Source: Candidatus Ferrigenium altingense (GTDB taxonomy: Bacteria > Pseudomonadota > Gammaproteobacteria > Burkholderiales > Gallionellaceae). Taken from it: a stretch of 64,000 bases of DNA. Under the pieces are notes generated by a model. It was given only the letters and a program-made list of their open reading frames with translations. It ran no database searches and was not told where the DNA came from. The stretch spans positions 1-64,000 of the forward strand of contig JAHRYS010000001.1 of assembly GCA_020621985.1 (NCBI GenBank), given 5' to 3'. Both the position numbers and the translations under genes were made by a program. This document shows positions 1 through 8,439 of the stretch, piece by piece. Every line of letters starts with the position of its first letter. Position 1 is the first letter of the stretch.

Positions 1-2
1 TT

Positions 3-368
3 GCAGCCAAGAAACCGGCAGCCAAAAAAGCGGTAGCGGCAAAGAAACCGGCAGCTAAAAAAGTTGTTGCCAAGAAGCCAGTCGCCAAAAAGGTTGCAGC
101 CAAGAAACCGGCAGCCAAAAAAGCGGTAGCGGCAAAGAAACCGGCAGCAAAGAAGGCGGCTCCGGCAGCAAAGAAATCGGTAGCGGCGAAGAAGCCAGCA
201 GCAAAGAAACCGGTAGCCGCAAAACCGGCTGTAGCTAAGCCAGCTGTAGCTAAACCGGCAATTCCCGCAGCAGCCAAGCCAGCAGCACCGGCCCCTTCTG
301 CGCCAGCACCTGTACGCCCGGCTGCAACATGGCCTTTTCCTACACCGGGAATCGGTAAGCCGAACTAA
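3..368 (+). CDS. Histone H1-like Ala/Lys-rich DNA-binding protein (5' end missing)
   Basis: The open frame enters from the left edge and ends at a TAA at 366-368. It encodes roughly 120 residues of degenerate AAKKP/VAAKKPAAKK repeats, then a Pro/Ala-rich tail ending in TPGIGKPN. This composition is that of bacterial histone H1-like (AlgP/HctB-type) proteins, whose lysine-rich tails bind DNA non-specifically. No globular domain is visible in the part present, and the true start lies outside the window. The repeats are near-identical at DNA level, so length is likely to vary between strains by slippage. The family call rests on composition only. The gene converges on ychF. Confidence 0.7.
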   Translation, partial: AAKKPAAKKAVAAKKPAAKKVVAKKPVAKKVAAKKPAAKKAVAAKKPAAKKAAPAAKKSVAAKKPAAKKPVAAKPAVAKPAVAKPAIPAAAKPAAPAPSAPAPVRPAATWPFPTPGIGKPN

Positions 369-495
369 TCTGGGGTGCTGTTGTGGCAGCCGCCACGACA
401 CGGTGAGAGGCATCCTCCTGGTGTGGGAGGTGCGTGTTCGGCTGCCCCTTGATGCCTTGGTGGTAAGGGGTTTTCCCCGGTTGCCCGGCTTTTTG

Positions 496-511
496 CGCAC
501 TAATTAGTGCG
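496..511. repeat. Perfect 16-bp palindrome
   Basis: The sequence CGCACTAATTAGTGCG reads the same on both strands with no loop. This fits a dimeric protein-binding site better than an RNA hairpin. No promoter or gene start adjoins it, so its role is unknown. Confidence 0.5.
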
Positions 512-560
512 TGAGCGACTTTGTTTCGTTAACGTAATGTTGGCGTGCTTTTTTGTCGCC

Positions 561-584
561 GTTGCAAACCTGATGGTTTGCAAC
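561..584. terminator. Perfect stem-loop, possible bidirectional terminator
   Basis: GTTGCAAACC (561-570), loop TGAT and GGTTTGCAAC (575-584) form a perfect 10-bp stem, followed by CGTTTT. It lies between two convergent genes, which suits a terminator, but the T-run is short and interrupted. Confidence 0.45.
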
Positions 585-774
585 CGTTTTGCGTTCCCTG
601 AATTCCGGGTGTGCAGCGCGGGGTTTATGCGTTCTGGATAGGCATGGTTGCTATTTTTGCCGGCAGCAGCGCGATGCCTTAGCCGGTGCAGCAGCTGTGC
701 AGCTGCGGGCATATTGAGTCGCCCGTTTTTTGCGTCAGCCTATTCGAGTTGCTGCTCTTAACGAGCGAAGCGGT

Positions 775-1866
775 TTAGACGTTGAAGCGGAAGTGCATCA
801 CATCGCCGTCCTGCACTACATACTCCTTGCCTTCCACCCTCATCTTGCCGGCATCTTTTGCACCCTGTTCGCCTTTGTATTTTACGAAGTCTTCGTAGGC
901 GATCACTTCGGCACGGATGAAGCCGCGCTCGAAGTCGTTGTGGATCACGGCAGCCGCTTTCGGTGCGGTATCGCCTTTGTGGATGGTCCAGGCGCGCACT
1001 TCCTTCACGCCGGCGGTGAAGTAGGTTTGCAGGCCAAGCAGTTCATAACCGGTGTGGATCAGGCGGTTCAGGCCGGGTTCGGCCATGCCGGCATCGGCCA
1101 GAAATTCCTGTTTGTCCGCATCGGCCAGCTCGGCGATTTCCGCTTCCAGCGCGGCGCAGATCGGCACGACCGGCGCACCTTCCTTTGCGGCGTATTCTTC
1201 CAGACGTGTCAGCAGCGGGTTGTTGGTGAAGCCGCCTTCCGCGACGTTGCCGACATACATGGCGGGCTTGATGGTGAGCAGGCACAGCGGATGGAGCAGC
1301 GCGCGTTGATCTGCATCCAGCTTCAGCATGCGCACCGGCTTGCCCTCGTTCAAATGAGCGGAGACCTGTTCCAGTAACGCGCCGAGCTTGGCGGCTTCCT
1401 TGTCGCCTGATCGCGATTGCTTGCTGTTGCGTTGCTGCGTTTTTTCCACGGTGGCGAGGTCGGCAAGCGCGAGTTCGGTGTTGATGGTTTCGATGTCGGA
1501 GATCGGATCGACTTTGCCCGCGACGTGGATCACGTTGTCGTCTTCGAAGCAGCGCACCACGTTGACGATACCGTCGGTCTCGCGGATGTTGGCGAGAAAC
1601 TGGTTGCCCAACCCTTCGCCCTTGGACGCGCCTGCCACCAGCCCCGCGATATCCACGAATTCGGTGATCGCATGCTGCATGCGCTGCGGTTTGACGATTT
1701 CCGCCAGCGCCGCCATGCGTGCATCCGGCACTTCGACGATGCCGACGTTAGGCTCGATGGTGCAGAACGGATAGTTCTCCGCCGCGATGCCCGCCTTGGT
1801 CAGCGCATTGAACAAAGTGGACTTGCCGACATTGGGCAGCCCGACGATTCCGCATTTCAAACTCAT
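775..1866 (-). CDS. ychF: Redox-regulated ATPase/GTPase YchF (OLA1 family)
   Basis: The 363-residue protein begins [19 protein letters not shown], with the G1/P-loop GLPNVGKST at residues 8-16. It ends with the TGS-like region of the Obg/YchF family ([13 protein letters not shown]). Length matches the usual ~363 residues. YchF binds the ribosome and in characterised members hydrolyses ATP rather than GTP; it is linked to oxidative-stress responses. The gene lies 117 bp downstream of pth on the same strand, a common bacterial pairing. The gap holds an imperfect inverted repeat, so co-transcription is uncertain. Confidence 0.97.
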   Translation of the reverse strand: MSLKCGIVGLPNVGKSTLFNALTKAGIAAENYPFCTIEPNVGIVEVPDARMAALAEIVKPQRMQHAITEFVDIAGLVAGASKGEGLGNQFLANIRETDGIVNVVRCFEDDNVIHVAGKVDPISDIETINTELALADLATVEKTQQRNSKQSRSGDKEAAKLGALLEQVSAHLNEGKPVRMLKLDADQRALLHPLCLLTIKPAMYVGNVAEGGFTNNPLLTRLEEYAAKEGAPVVPICAALEAEIAELADADKQEFLADAGMAEPGLNRLIHTGYELLGLQTYFTAGVKEVRAWTIHKGDTAPKAAAVIHNDFERGFIRAEVIAYEDFVKYKGEQGAKDAGKMRVEGKEYVVQDGDVMHFRFNV

Positions 1867-1909
1867 GGCTGATCTCTCTTCAAAATATATTTACTCCGCA
1901 ATCCAAATT

Positions 1910-1985
1910 GGATTGAGGAACAAGGATCGAGTAAAACCACTGCACCGCTTTTAACTCGATCCTCAATCCTTGCTCCTGAATCCTC
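1910..1985. repeat. Imperfect inverted repeat between pth and ychF
   Basis: The left arm (about 1910-1936, GGATTGAGGAACAAGGATCG core) and the right arm (about 1949-1985, read in reverse) share long matches, with an insertion of about 8 nt in one arm and a 12-nt loop. The right arm touches the pth stop codon. It looks like a REP-type element or a terminator-like hairpin after pth. Confidence 0.5.
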
Positions 1986-2559
1986 AAGCACTATGCAGCT
2001 TCAACATCGCTGCTTCGGTTTTTCCTTCTACGATCAGCGGTGCGACATGCAGCGCGCGCTGTATAGCCTCGTCGATCAGTTCATGCTCTTCGCGGCGCGG
2101 GTCGTTTAGCACGTAGCCGGCTACGTCTGCGCGGTCGCCGGGATGGCCGATGCCGAGGCGCAGCCGCCAAAAATCTTTGCTGCCGAGATGCGCGATAATG
2201 TCCTTCAAACCGTTATGCCCGCCGTGCCCGCCGCCCATCTTCAGGCGCGCCACGCCTGGCGGCAAATCCAGTTCGTCGTGTACCACCAGTATCTCTGCCG
2301 GCGCAATCTTGTAGAACTGCGCCAGCGCGCCGACGGCGCGTCCGCTTACGTTCATAAACGTCTGCGGCTTGAGCAACAGCATCTCATGGCCGTGCAACTG
2401 GCCGCGCGCCGTCAAACCGTGATACTTGGCCTCGCTCTTGAAGCTCAAATTTTGCAAGCGTGCAAGCTCATCCACCCACCAATAACCGGCGTTATGCCGG
2501 GTGGTTTCATATTCGCGTCCGGGATTGCCCAGACCAACGATCAAACGAATTGCGCTCAT
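1984..2559 (-). CDS. pth: Peptidyl-tRNA hydrolase
   Basis: The 191-residue protein starts [27 protein letters not shown]. It carries the Pth hallmarks: VGLGNPG near residue 9, the catalytic His in TRHNAG, and [10 protein letters not shown] around residue 65. Pth releases peptides from prematurely dissociated peptidyl-tRNA in the cytoplasm and is essential. Length is typical. The gene follows rplY on the same strand, a common arrangement, but a strong terminator stands between them, so pth probably depends on read-through or its own promoter. Confidence 0.97.
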   Translation of the reverse strand: MSAIRLIVGLGNPGREYETTRHNAGYWWVDELARLQNLSFKSEAKYHGLTARGQLHGHEMLLLKPQTFMNVSGRAVGALAQFYKIAPAEILVVHDELDLPPGVARLKMGGGHGGHNGLKDIIAHLGSKDFWRLRLGIGHPGDRADVAGYVLNDPRREEHELIDEAIQRALHVAPLIVEGKTEAAMLKLHSA

Positions 2560-2580
2560 GATGTCTGAATGAATGCCATG

Positions 2581-2615
2581 AAAAAACCCGCCATGCCGGA
2601 ATCAGCAATGGCGGG
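2581..2615 (-). terminator. Rho-independent terminator after rplY
   Basis: On the minus strand CCCGCCAT, a 13-nt loop and ATGGCGGG form a perfect 8-bp stem followed by six T residues (plus-strand A-run 2581-2586). It lies 22 bp beyond the rplY stop and just before pth. Confidence 0.85.
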
Positions 2616-2637
2616 CTTCACAAGGATATCCCTTGGA

Positions 2638-3300
2638 TTACTTCTTGGCTTCCTTGGCGGCCGGCGCAGCTTTTGCGGCTGGCGCAGCGGCGGCTGGAGC
2701 GGCTTCTACAGCCACTTCCGCTTCAACTGCACCGCGCGGCACTTGCACCGTGGCCACTACCGCTTCGGCGGTATGCGTGCCATGTGCAGCGGCTTCCACA
2801 CCCTTGGGCATCTTCAGGTCGGCAACGTGGATGGAATGACCCAGTTCCAGATTTGCCAGATCCACTTCGATGAAGGCCGGCAGATCCTTGGGCAGGCAAG
2901 TGATGTCCAGTTCGGTCATCACATGGCTGATCTTGCCGCCGCCGGTCTTTACGCCCGGCGCGATTTCCGCATTCAGGAAGTGCAACGGCACCTTGATGTG
3001 CATCTTCTTCTTTGCATCCACGCGTTGAAAGTCGATGTGCTGCACTTGCTGGCGGAACGGGTGCATCACGAAATCGCGCAACTGCACGGATTCCTTCTTG
3101 CCTTCCAGATTCAGTGTCAGCACGGAAGCGTGGAATGCCTCCGAACGCAGCTTGTAATACAGATCGTTATGATCCATTTCGATCATCATGACGTCGCCGG
3201 AGCCATAGACAATTCCTGGCACGCGGCCGGAATTACGCAGACGGCGGCTCGCACCCGTACCTTGCGTTTTGCGGGTTGTTGCATTGATTTCGATAGTCAT
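2638..3300 (-). CDS. rplY: 50S ribosomal protein L25, long Ctc form
   Basis: The start at 3300 is chosen because the protein then begins [20 protein letters not shown], as in the family, with a GGAGA ribosome site just upstream. A longer frame to 3357 has no such support. The 220-residue product has the L25 5S-rRNA-binding domain (about 1-95) and the Ctc C-terminal beta domain (about 100-185). It ends in an Ala/Lys-rich low-complexity tail typical of beta-proteobacterial L25. It binds 5S rRNA in the large subunit. The neighbours prs and pth on the same strand are the usual ones. The 139-bp leader before it contains small hairpins (for example 3351-3373). Confidence 0.95.
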   Translation of the reverse strand: MTIEINATTRKTQGTGASRRLRNSGRVPGIVYGSGDVMMIEMDHNDLYYKLRSEAFHASVLTLNLEGKKESVQLRDFVMHPFRQQVQHIDFQRVDAKKKMHIKVPLHFLNAEIAPGVKTGGGKISHVMTELDITCLPKDLPAFIEVDLANLELGHSIHVADLKMPKGVEAAAHGTHTAEAVVATVQVPRGAVEAEVAVEAAPAAAAPAAKAAPAAKEAKK

Positions 3301-3439
3301 TTCATTTCTCCAAAAAACAGAATCGTCCGCGACCAGACGATTCAACATTTGCGGCAACCGACATGGCTGCCGCTAAAAATTTGCAGGGCGGGTCTGAGAT
3401 CCGCTCCTACAGATGCCCATTTTATTCAGTGAGCCCGTT

Positions 3440-4390
3440 CTACTCAGTGAACAGGGAACTCACCGACTCTTCGTTATTGATGCGGCGTATCGTTTCCGCC
3501 AGCAACTCTGCCGTGCTCAGCTGGCGTATGCGTTTGCAGTTGCGCGCGGCTTCGTTCAGCGGGATCGTATCGGTGACCACCAATTCATCGATTGCTGAAT
3601 TTTCGATGCGCTCGATTGCCGGGCCGGATAGCACCGGATGGGTACAGTAGGCCAGCACGCGCGTCGCGCCTTTTTCCTTCAGTGCGTTGGCGGCTTCGCA
3701 CAGCGTGTTGGCGGTATCCACCATATCGTCCATGATCAAACAGGTGCGTCCAGCCACCTCGCCGATGATATTCATCACCTTCGCCACGCCCGGTTTTGGG
3801 CGGCGCTTGTCGATAATCGCCAGGTCCGCTTCCAGTTGCTTGGCCAGGGCGCGGGCTCGCACCACGCCGCCCACGTCCGGCGATACCACGATCAGGTTCG
3901 GATAGTTGTTCTTCCATACATCGGACAATAAAATCGGGCTGGCATAAATGTTGTCCACCGGGATATCGAAGAACCCCTGAATCTGGTCGGAGTGCAAATC
4001 CATGGTCAACAGGCGATCCACACCTGCACTGGAAAGCATATCGGCCACCAGTTTGGCGGTGATCGCGACACGCGCCGAACGCAACCGGCGATCCTGGCGC
4101 GCATAGCCGAAATACGGCATCGCAGCGGTGATCCGGCCGGCAGAAGCGCGCTTCAGCGCATCCACCATGACCAGAACTTCCATCAGATTGTCATTGGTCG
4201 GTGCGCAGGTGGATTGCAGGATGAACACATCCTTGCCGCGCACGTTCTCGAGGAGCTCCACCATCACTTCGCCATCTGAAAAGCGGCTCACCGTGGCGCG
4301 ACCGAGATGGATGTGCAGGTGCTGCGCGACCGATGCGGCGAGCTTGGGATTGGCATTGCCGGTGAATACCATCAAGCGGTCGTAGGACAC
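3440..4390 (-). CDS. prs: Ribose-phosphate pyrophosphokinase
   Basis: I place the start at a GTG (4390), giving [18 protein letters not shown] and 316 residues, the usual family length. AAAGGA lies 6 nt upstream of the GTG. The PRPP-synthetase pattern is complete: flexible-loop region [18 protein letters not shown], Mg-binding [12 protein letters not shown], and PRPP-binding loop [12 protein letters not shown]. It makes PRPP from ribose 5-phosphate and ATP for purine, pyrimidine, His, Trp and NAD synthesis. The tRNA-Gln gene sits 49 bp upstream on the same strand and may share the transcript. Confidence 0.97.
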   Translation of the reverse strand: MSYDRLMVFTGNANPKLAASVAQHLHIHLGRATVSRFSDGEVMVELLENVRGKDVFILQSTCAPTNDNLMEVLVMVDALKRASAGRITAAMPYFGYARQDRRLRSARVAITAKLVADMLSSAGVDRLLTMDLHSDQIQGFFDIPVDNIYASPILLSDVWKNNYPNLIVVSPDVGGVVRARALAKQLEADLAIIDKRRPKPGVAKVMNIIGEVAGRTCLIMDDMVDTANTLCEAANALKEKGATRVLAYCTHPVLSGPAIERIENSAIDELVVTDTIPLNEAARNCKRIRQLSTAELLAETIRRINNEESVSSLFTE

Positions 4391-4439
4391 GTGCAATCCT
4401 TTAAAGAAACGAAAACAACAGGGCAAACGCCCCGAAATG

Positions 4440-4514
4440 TGGCTGGGGAGGTAGGGATCGAACCTACGAATGCTGGGATCAAAACCCAGTGCCTTACCAC
4501 TTGGCGACTCCCCA
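4440..4514 (-). tRNA. tRNA-Gln (anticodon TTG)
   Basis: On the minus strand the acceptor TGGGGAG pairs with CTCCCCA. The anticodon stem CTGGG/CCCAG encloses the loop TTTTGAT, giving anticodon TTG (reads CAA/CAG). The T arm has GGTTCGATCCC, and the 3' CCA is encoded (plus strand 4440-4442). Length is 75 nt with CCA. It lies between ispE and prs, a common beta-proteobacterial position. Confidence 0.95.
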
Positions 4515-4523
4515 ATAACTTTT

Positions 4524-4556
4524 AAAATCGCTCGCTACGGTTGCAAGCGATTTTTT
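4524..4556 (-). terminator. Likely terminator after lolB-ispE
   Basis: AAAATCGCT (4524-4532) and AGCGATTTT (4546-4554) form a perfect 9-bp stem just past the ispE stop. The T residues on the minus strand are part of the stem, so efficiency is uncertain. The tRNA-Gln gene follows 10 bp later. Confidence 0.6.
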
Positions 4557-4557
4557 A

Positions 4558-5418
4558 TTACTCGAGCACCCAATCATGCAACGGATGCCGTGTTAAACCT
4601 TGTGCTACCACGCCGCGCATATCCTGCGGCAGCCGGGCAAGCACTGCTTCGGCCTGTCCGTGATCGGTAAATTCGGCAAATACGCACGCCCCCGACCCGG
4701 TCATCATGGCTTTGCCGAAACTGTTCAGCCAAGCCAGGCAACGCGCCACTTCCGGGTAAAGGTTGCACACCACGGATTGCAAATCGTTGTGCAATTGCTG
4801 CCCGTCCCGGAGCTGCCGTTCCAAGAGGGCGCGCATTGTGATGGAAACCGTATCGCGTGTCAATTCCGGATGCGCAAAAATCTGCGCGGTCGGTACCTGC
4901 ACCGGCGGGAACAGCACCACATACCACGCCTCCGGCAACGGGTAAGCCTGCAACTCATCGCCCACGCCTTCGGCAAACGCATTCTCGCCGAACACGAACA
5001 CCGGCACATCCGCGCCCAAGCGCAGGCCGAGTTGCATCAGGCGCGCGCGCGGCAAACCCAGCGACCACAGGCGATTCAGCGCAATCAGCGTGGTCGCCGC
5101 ATCCGAACTGCCGCCACCCAGGCCGCCGCCCATCGGGATATGTTTTTCAACCGCAATATCCACGCCCAGCGCACACCCGGTCTCGCTTTGCAACAGCCGC
5201 GCCGCGCGCACGCACAAATCCTGTTCCTCGGCCACCCCCTCGATTGCATTGGTGCGCCGCACCGCGCCATCGTCGCGTAGCGTGAAATGCAGCGTGTCAT
5301 GCAGGTCGATGAAGCGGAACAGGGTTTGCAGCAGATGATAGCCATCCGGCCTGCGTCCGACGACATGCAGAAACAGGTTGAGCTTGGCCGGAGCCGGGCA
5401 GCTGAGCGTTGGCGTCAT
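4558..5418 (-). CDS. ispE: 4-diphosphocytidyl-2-C-methyl-D-erythritol kinase
   Basis: Start at 5418 gives [28 protein letters not shown], the canonical IspE N-terminus, and 286 residues. The GHMP-kinase ATP-binding motif is [14 protein letters not shown] (residues ~96-109). A C-terminal GHMP motif [13 protein letters not shown] follows. It phosphorylates CDP-methylerythritol in the MEP isoprenoid pathway. Its ATG overlaps the lolB stop by 4 nt (ATGA), so the two are translationally coupled, as in many beta-proteobacteria. Confidence 0.97.
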   Translation of the reverse strand: MTPTLSCPAPAKLNLFLHVVGRRPDGYHLLQTLFRFIDLHDTLHFTLRDDGAVRRTNAIEGVAEEQDLCVRAARLLQSETGCALGVDIAVEKHIPMGGGLGGGSSDAATTLIALNRLWSLGLPRARLMQLGLRLGADVPVFVFGENAFAEGVGDELQAYPLPEAWYVVLFPPVQVPTAQIFAHPELTRDTVSITMRALLERQLRDGQQLHNDLQSVVCNLYPEVARCLAWLNSFGKAMMTGSGACVFAEFTDHGQAEAVLARLPQDMRGVVAQGLTRHPLHDWVLE

Positions 5419-5978
5419 GGTATTTCCCACTCGTCGATCAGTAGCTGCATCTGCAGGCCATCGCGGCTCAATTGCAGGCGTGTCGGCAAACTGTCGGGTC
5501 TGGTGTCGGCATAACGCAGGTAGCGTACTTCCCAGCCATCCTGATGCAGCGCGGCAATCTGCCCGTTGCCATTGCGCTCGATTTGCGCGGAACTGCTGGC
5601 GGCCGGTATGCCCAATACCCAATGGTGCAGGCCGCCCAACGGTAAATACCAGCCCAGCGCCTGTTCCATCAGGGCTTCAACATCGCCGGCCTGATAGTGT
5701 TTATCGCCATCTTCCAGCGTTGCATGCTGCGCGTCGCGATAGACGCGCGCGGCAGTTTGCCCGAGCGGCGCGAGCAGCAGGACTTCGTCGGATTGCGCCG
5801 TATGCGTCCAGCGCAATCCGGCGGAATGGCGGGTGCCCTGATGGCTGACCGAGATGCGCCCATTCAGCGCGAACGATGCGGATTCCGGCTGCGCGGGGCG
5901 AACAGCCGGCGCGGGTGCGGGCGGCAACAACGCGCAGCCGCTTAACAAGCCTGCCAGCAATATGCCCAACCAACGCAT
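5415..5978 (-). CDS. lolB: Outer-membrane lipoprotein LolB
   Basis: Starting at 5978 the product is [20 protein letters not shown], a lipoprotein signal peptide with lipobox LLSGC (Cys ~15). The 187-residue protein then has the LolB pattern: FALNGRISV, a middle [13 protein letters not shown], and [14 protein letters not shown]. LolB accepts lipoproteins from the LolA chaperone and inserts them in the outer membrane. The start overlaps the stop of the upstream TPR gene (TGATG), and the end overlaps ispE, so the three genes form an operon. Confidence 0.93.
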   Translation of the reverse strand: MRWLGILLAGLLSGCALLPPAPAPAVRPAQPESASFALNGRISVSHQGTRHSAGLRWTHTAQSDEVLLLAPLGQTAARVYRDAQHATLEDGDKHYQAGDVEALMEQALGWYLPLGGLHHWVLGIPAASSSAQIERNGNGQIAALHQDGWEVRYLRYADTRPDSLPTRLQLSRDGLQMQLLIDEWEIP

Positions 5979-7690
5979 CAGGGAATAAATTTCTTGATGA
6001 CGGCCTGCAACGGTGTGCTGCCGGGATTGGCCCTGAGACTGTCCTGCCAAATCTTTCTGGCCTCCTCCTTGTCGCCGTGCACCCACAATACTTCGCCAAG
6101 GTGCGCCGCGACCTCGGGATCGGGGTTGCCGGCAAAGGCGCGCCGCAGCAGTTTCAGGCTTTCGTCCAGTCGGCCGCTGCGGTAGTAGCCCCAGCCCACG
6201 CTGTCCATGATGGCGGCATCATCGGGGGCGAGCTGCAAGGCTTTTTCCACCAGTTCAACCGCCTCCGCAATCCGCTCGTTGCGCTCCAGCAGGCTGTAGC
6301 CCAGCGCGTTGTATGCGTGCGCGTGGTCGGGCTTGATCTGGATCAGCTTGCGGATCATCTGTTCGAACACATCCGGCTTGCCGACCCTGTCCGCCAGCAT
6401 CGCGGTTTCGTAAAGCAGATCGGGATGGTTGGGCAACTTCGCCAAACCCTGCTGCAGAACCTGATAGGCCTCCTCCAGCCGCTTCGCCTCGCGCAACAAT
6501 TGCGCCTCGATCAACAGCAGTTGCACGCGCTGCTGATTGTTGGCGGCCTGCGTCTGGTGCATATACTCCCTTGCTTCATCCAGTTTGCCGCGCTTGCTCA
6601 GCAAATAAGCTACGCGCAACCGCGCCGCGAACTGGTATTCGCCACCCTTTACCTCGCGATAATGCGCCATCGCTTCGTCCTCATTTTCTTTCGCCTCGCC
6701 CAACTGCCCGAGGTAATACTGCACCGTGTCCTGATCCTTCTTGCCTTTGCCGAGCGCCTGCCGGAACTGCGCTTCCGCATCCTGCAAATCGTTCATCTGC
6801 AAGGAAATCAGCGCGATCGCAAATGCCAGATCCGGACTATCCGGATTGTCTTTCGCCAGGCGCTGGAATTCGGTGCGCGACTGCTGGTATTGTTTTTGCT
6901 CCAGCAGTGCACGGGCATATTGCAGGCGGATTTCACGCGCGTCCGGATAATTGGATAAATAGCGGCGCAGCACTTCCAGAGCCTGTTGCGGCTCGTTTTT
7001 TTGCAGCAGCTGCGCCTCCAGCGAGGCGGCCATATCCCACTCCGGGCGCAGGCTGCGCGCCTGCTGCACCTCGCTTAACGCAAGCGGGTTGTCGCCGGCC
7101 TGCTGCGCCAGTTGCGCCACCGACCAGTGTGCCTCGGCGACTTGCGGATAGGGCTGCGCGAGATCGCGCATCAGCTTCAATGCGGCGGGCTTGTCGGGGT
7201 AGGGGGCGACCAGTTGGAAAACCTGCATGAAGCCGGTGCCGGGATTCGCTTTTTCCGTTTCCAGCAACTTCGCCAACTCCGGTTGCGCTTCATCAGGTTT
7301 CCCGCCGCGCAACAATATCGAAGCCAGCATGCGCCCCGCCAAAGGCGAAGCCGGTTCGATTTCCTGCCATTGCCGGAATGCTTCGACCGATTTGACCATG
7401 TCGCCGGACTCGAAGGCCAGTTGCGCGGCGCGCCTTGCCAGGCGCGGATCGCGGGTTTTCTTGGCGATATCCGCGCTGCCTTCCACGGCCAATGCCTTGT
7501 GCCCGCGCTGATTGGCTATCTCGGTCAGCAGGAATTCGTAGAGCAACTCGTCGCTCAACTCGACATTGGGCAGCACTGGCGCGGCTTCCGCCTGCGGCTC
7601 GGCGGGCTGTGTCGGCCCGGTGCGCTGGGGGGCCTGCGCGCAGGCGGTGAGCAGCAAACTGCCGGCGATAAGGTAATTAAATGGGTTCAT
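5978..7690 (-). CDS. TPR-repeat lipoprotein
   Basis: Start at 7690 gives MNPFNYLIAGSLLLTACAQ, a lipoprotein signal with lipobox LLTAC; the longer frame to 7897 lacks signal-peptide logic. The 570-residue protein is mostly degenerate tetratricopeptide repeats across ~60-560. Clear units lie in the C-terminal third (HAYNALGYSLLERNERIAEA, then IMDSVGWGYYRSGRLDESL). This lipoprotein commonly precedes lolB in beta-proteobacteria. Its exact role is unknown; a scaffold in outer-membrane assembly is a guess. It is the first gene of a TPR-lolB-ispE operon, coupled to lolB by TGATG. Confidence 0.9.
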   Translation of the reverse strand: MNPFNYLIAGSLLLTACAQAPQRTGPTQPAEPQAEAAPVLPNVELSDELLYEFLLTEIANQRGHKALAVEGSADIAKKTRDPRLARRAAQLAFESGDMVKSVEAFRQWQEIEPASPLAGRMLASILLRGGKPDEAQPELAKLLETEKANPGTGFMQVFQLVAPYPDKPAALKLMRDLAQPYPQVAEAHWSVAQLAQQAGDNPLALSEVQQARSLRPEWDMAASLEAQLLQKNEPQQALEVLRRYLSNYPDAREIRLQYARALLEQKQYQQSRTEFQRLAKDNPDSPDLAFAIALISLQMNDLQDAEAQFRQALGKGKKDQDTVQYYLGQLGEAKENEDEAMAHYREVKGGEYQFAARLRVAYLLSKRGKLDEAREYMHQTQAANNQQRVQLLLIEAQLLREAKRLEEAYQVLQQGLAKLPNHPDLLYETAMLADRVGKPDVFEQMIRKLIQIKPDHAHAYNALGYSLLERNERIAEAVELVEKALQLAPDDAAIMDSVGWGYYRSGRLDESLKLLRRAFAGNPDPEVAAHLGEVLWVHGDKEEARKIWQDSLRANPGSTPLQAVIKKFIP

Positions 7691-7796
7691 GGCAATACTG
7701 CTGTTGATGCGGACGCACATATTAGCAAAAACCGGCATCCAACATGATGGCGGCGAAGGCGTTGCCCCCGAAATATATGATTTTATAGTGGTTCCC

Positions 7797-8408
7797 TTAT
7801 TTCTCCAGCCAGTCTTGCAAGAACGCCCATTGCTCCAGCTCGCGCTCGGCGAGGTAGGGCGGCAGGTCGAACAGGGATTTTCCCTCGAAGGCGGCATTCA
7901 CATAGACCTGCGTTTCGCGCAGGTAGGCCAGGATCGGCAGATCGAGGGTGGCGAGGAAATGCTCCAGCGCCCAAGCGGCCTTGGTGCGCATCTCCATGCG
8001 CATGCCGACGACGCCGATGTGGCATTTGTTCTTGCGCACCGTCTTTTCCTCGGCCAGCGCTTGCAGGAAGTCGCGGCTGGCTTGCAGGTCGAACAGGGAA
8101 GGGGCGACCGGCACGATGATCTTGTGCGCCAGCTTGACGGCATGGTCGAGGTTCTTGCCATGCAGGCCGGCGGGCGAATCGATCACCAGCCAGTCATTCG
8201 GCCGGTCATGCGCTTTTTTGGAGTCGAGCGTGCGGATGCGCGGCAGATCGGCGGGGCGCGTGGCGAGCCACAACGCCGAGGACTGTTGCCGGTCCAGGTC
8301 AAGCATCGCCACCTGCTGGCCGCGGTTGGCAAGATAGCCGGCAATATTGACCGACAGCGTGGTCTTGCCGCTGCCGCCCTTCGGATTCGCAATCAGAACA
8401 GTTTTCAT
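7797..8408 (-). CDS. ParA/MinD-family P-loop ATPase
   Basis: I prefer ATG 8408 (MKTVLIANPKGGSGKTT), which has AGGGAG 10 nt upstream. An ATG at 8417 would put that site 1 nt away. The 203-residue protein has the deviant Walker A KGGSGKTT (residues ~9-16) and LDLDRQQSSALW as the switch region. These are features of ParA-like ATPases that position cargo or plasmids. No parB or centromere-like repeats adjoin it, so it is probably an orphan ParA (for example polar localisation) rather than chromosome partition. It is 31 bp from the HerA-like gene upstream on the same strand. Confidence 0.88.
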   Translation of the reverse strand: MKTVLIANPKGGSGKTTLSVNIAGYLANRGQQVAMLDLDRQQSSALWLATRPADLPRIRTLDSKKAHDRPNDWLVIDSPAGLHGKNLDHAVKLAHKIIVPVAPSLFDLQASRDFLQALAEEKTVRKNKCHIGVVGMRMEMRTKAAWALEHFLATLDLPILAYLRETQVYVNAAFEGKSLFDLPPYLAERELEQWAFLQDWLEK

Positions 8409-8439
8409 TTTGCCCATGCTCCCTGAGTATTGACGGCGT

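Larger units (their letters stand above)
369..774. other. Intergenic region between convergent genes, with palindromes
   Basis: This 406-bp gap separates the histone-like gene from the convergent ychF gene. I see no convincing gene in it. It holds a GGGG-TTTT-CCCC hairpin (467-478), a perfect 16-bp palindrome (496-511) and a perfect 10-bp stem-loop (561-584). The stem-loops may end transcription from one or both sides. Confidence 0.6.

Noticed and set aside
500-712. 70-codon minus-strand frame in the first intergenic region
   Set aside because: Arg/Asn/Thr-rich without motif or ribosome site, and it crosses two hairpins.
730-1377. Long plus-strand frame opposite ychF
   Set aside because: It is the complement of a highly conserved gene, with no motif of its own.
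7797-8408. Chromosome partition parAB locus
   Set aside because: There is no parB and no parS-like repeat beside the ParA-like gene.
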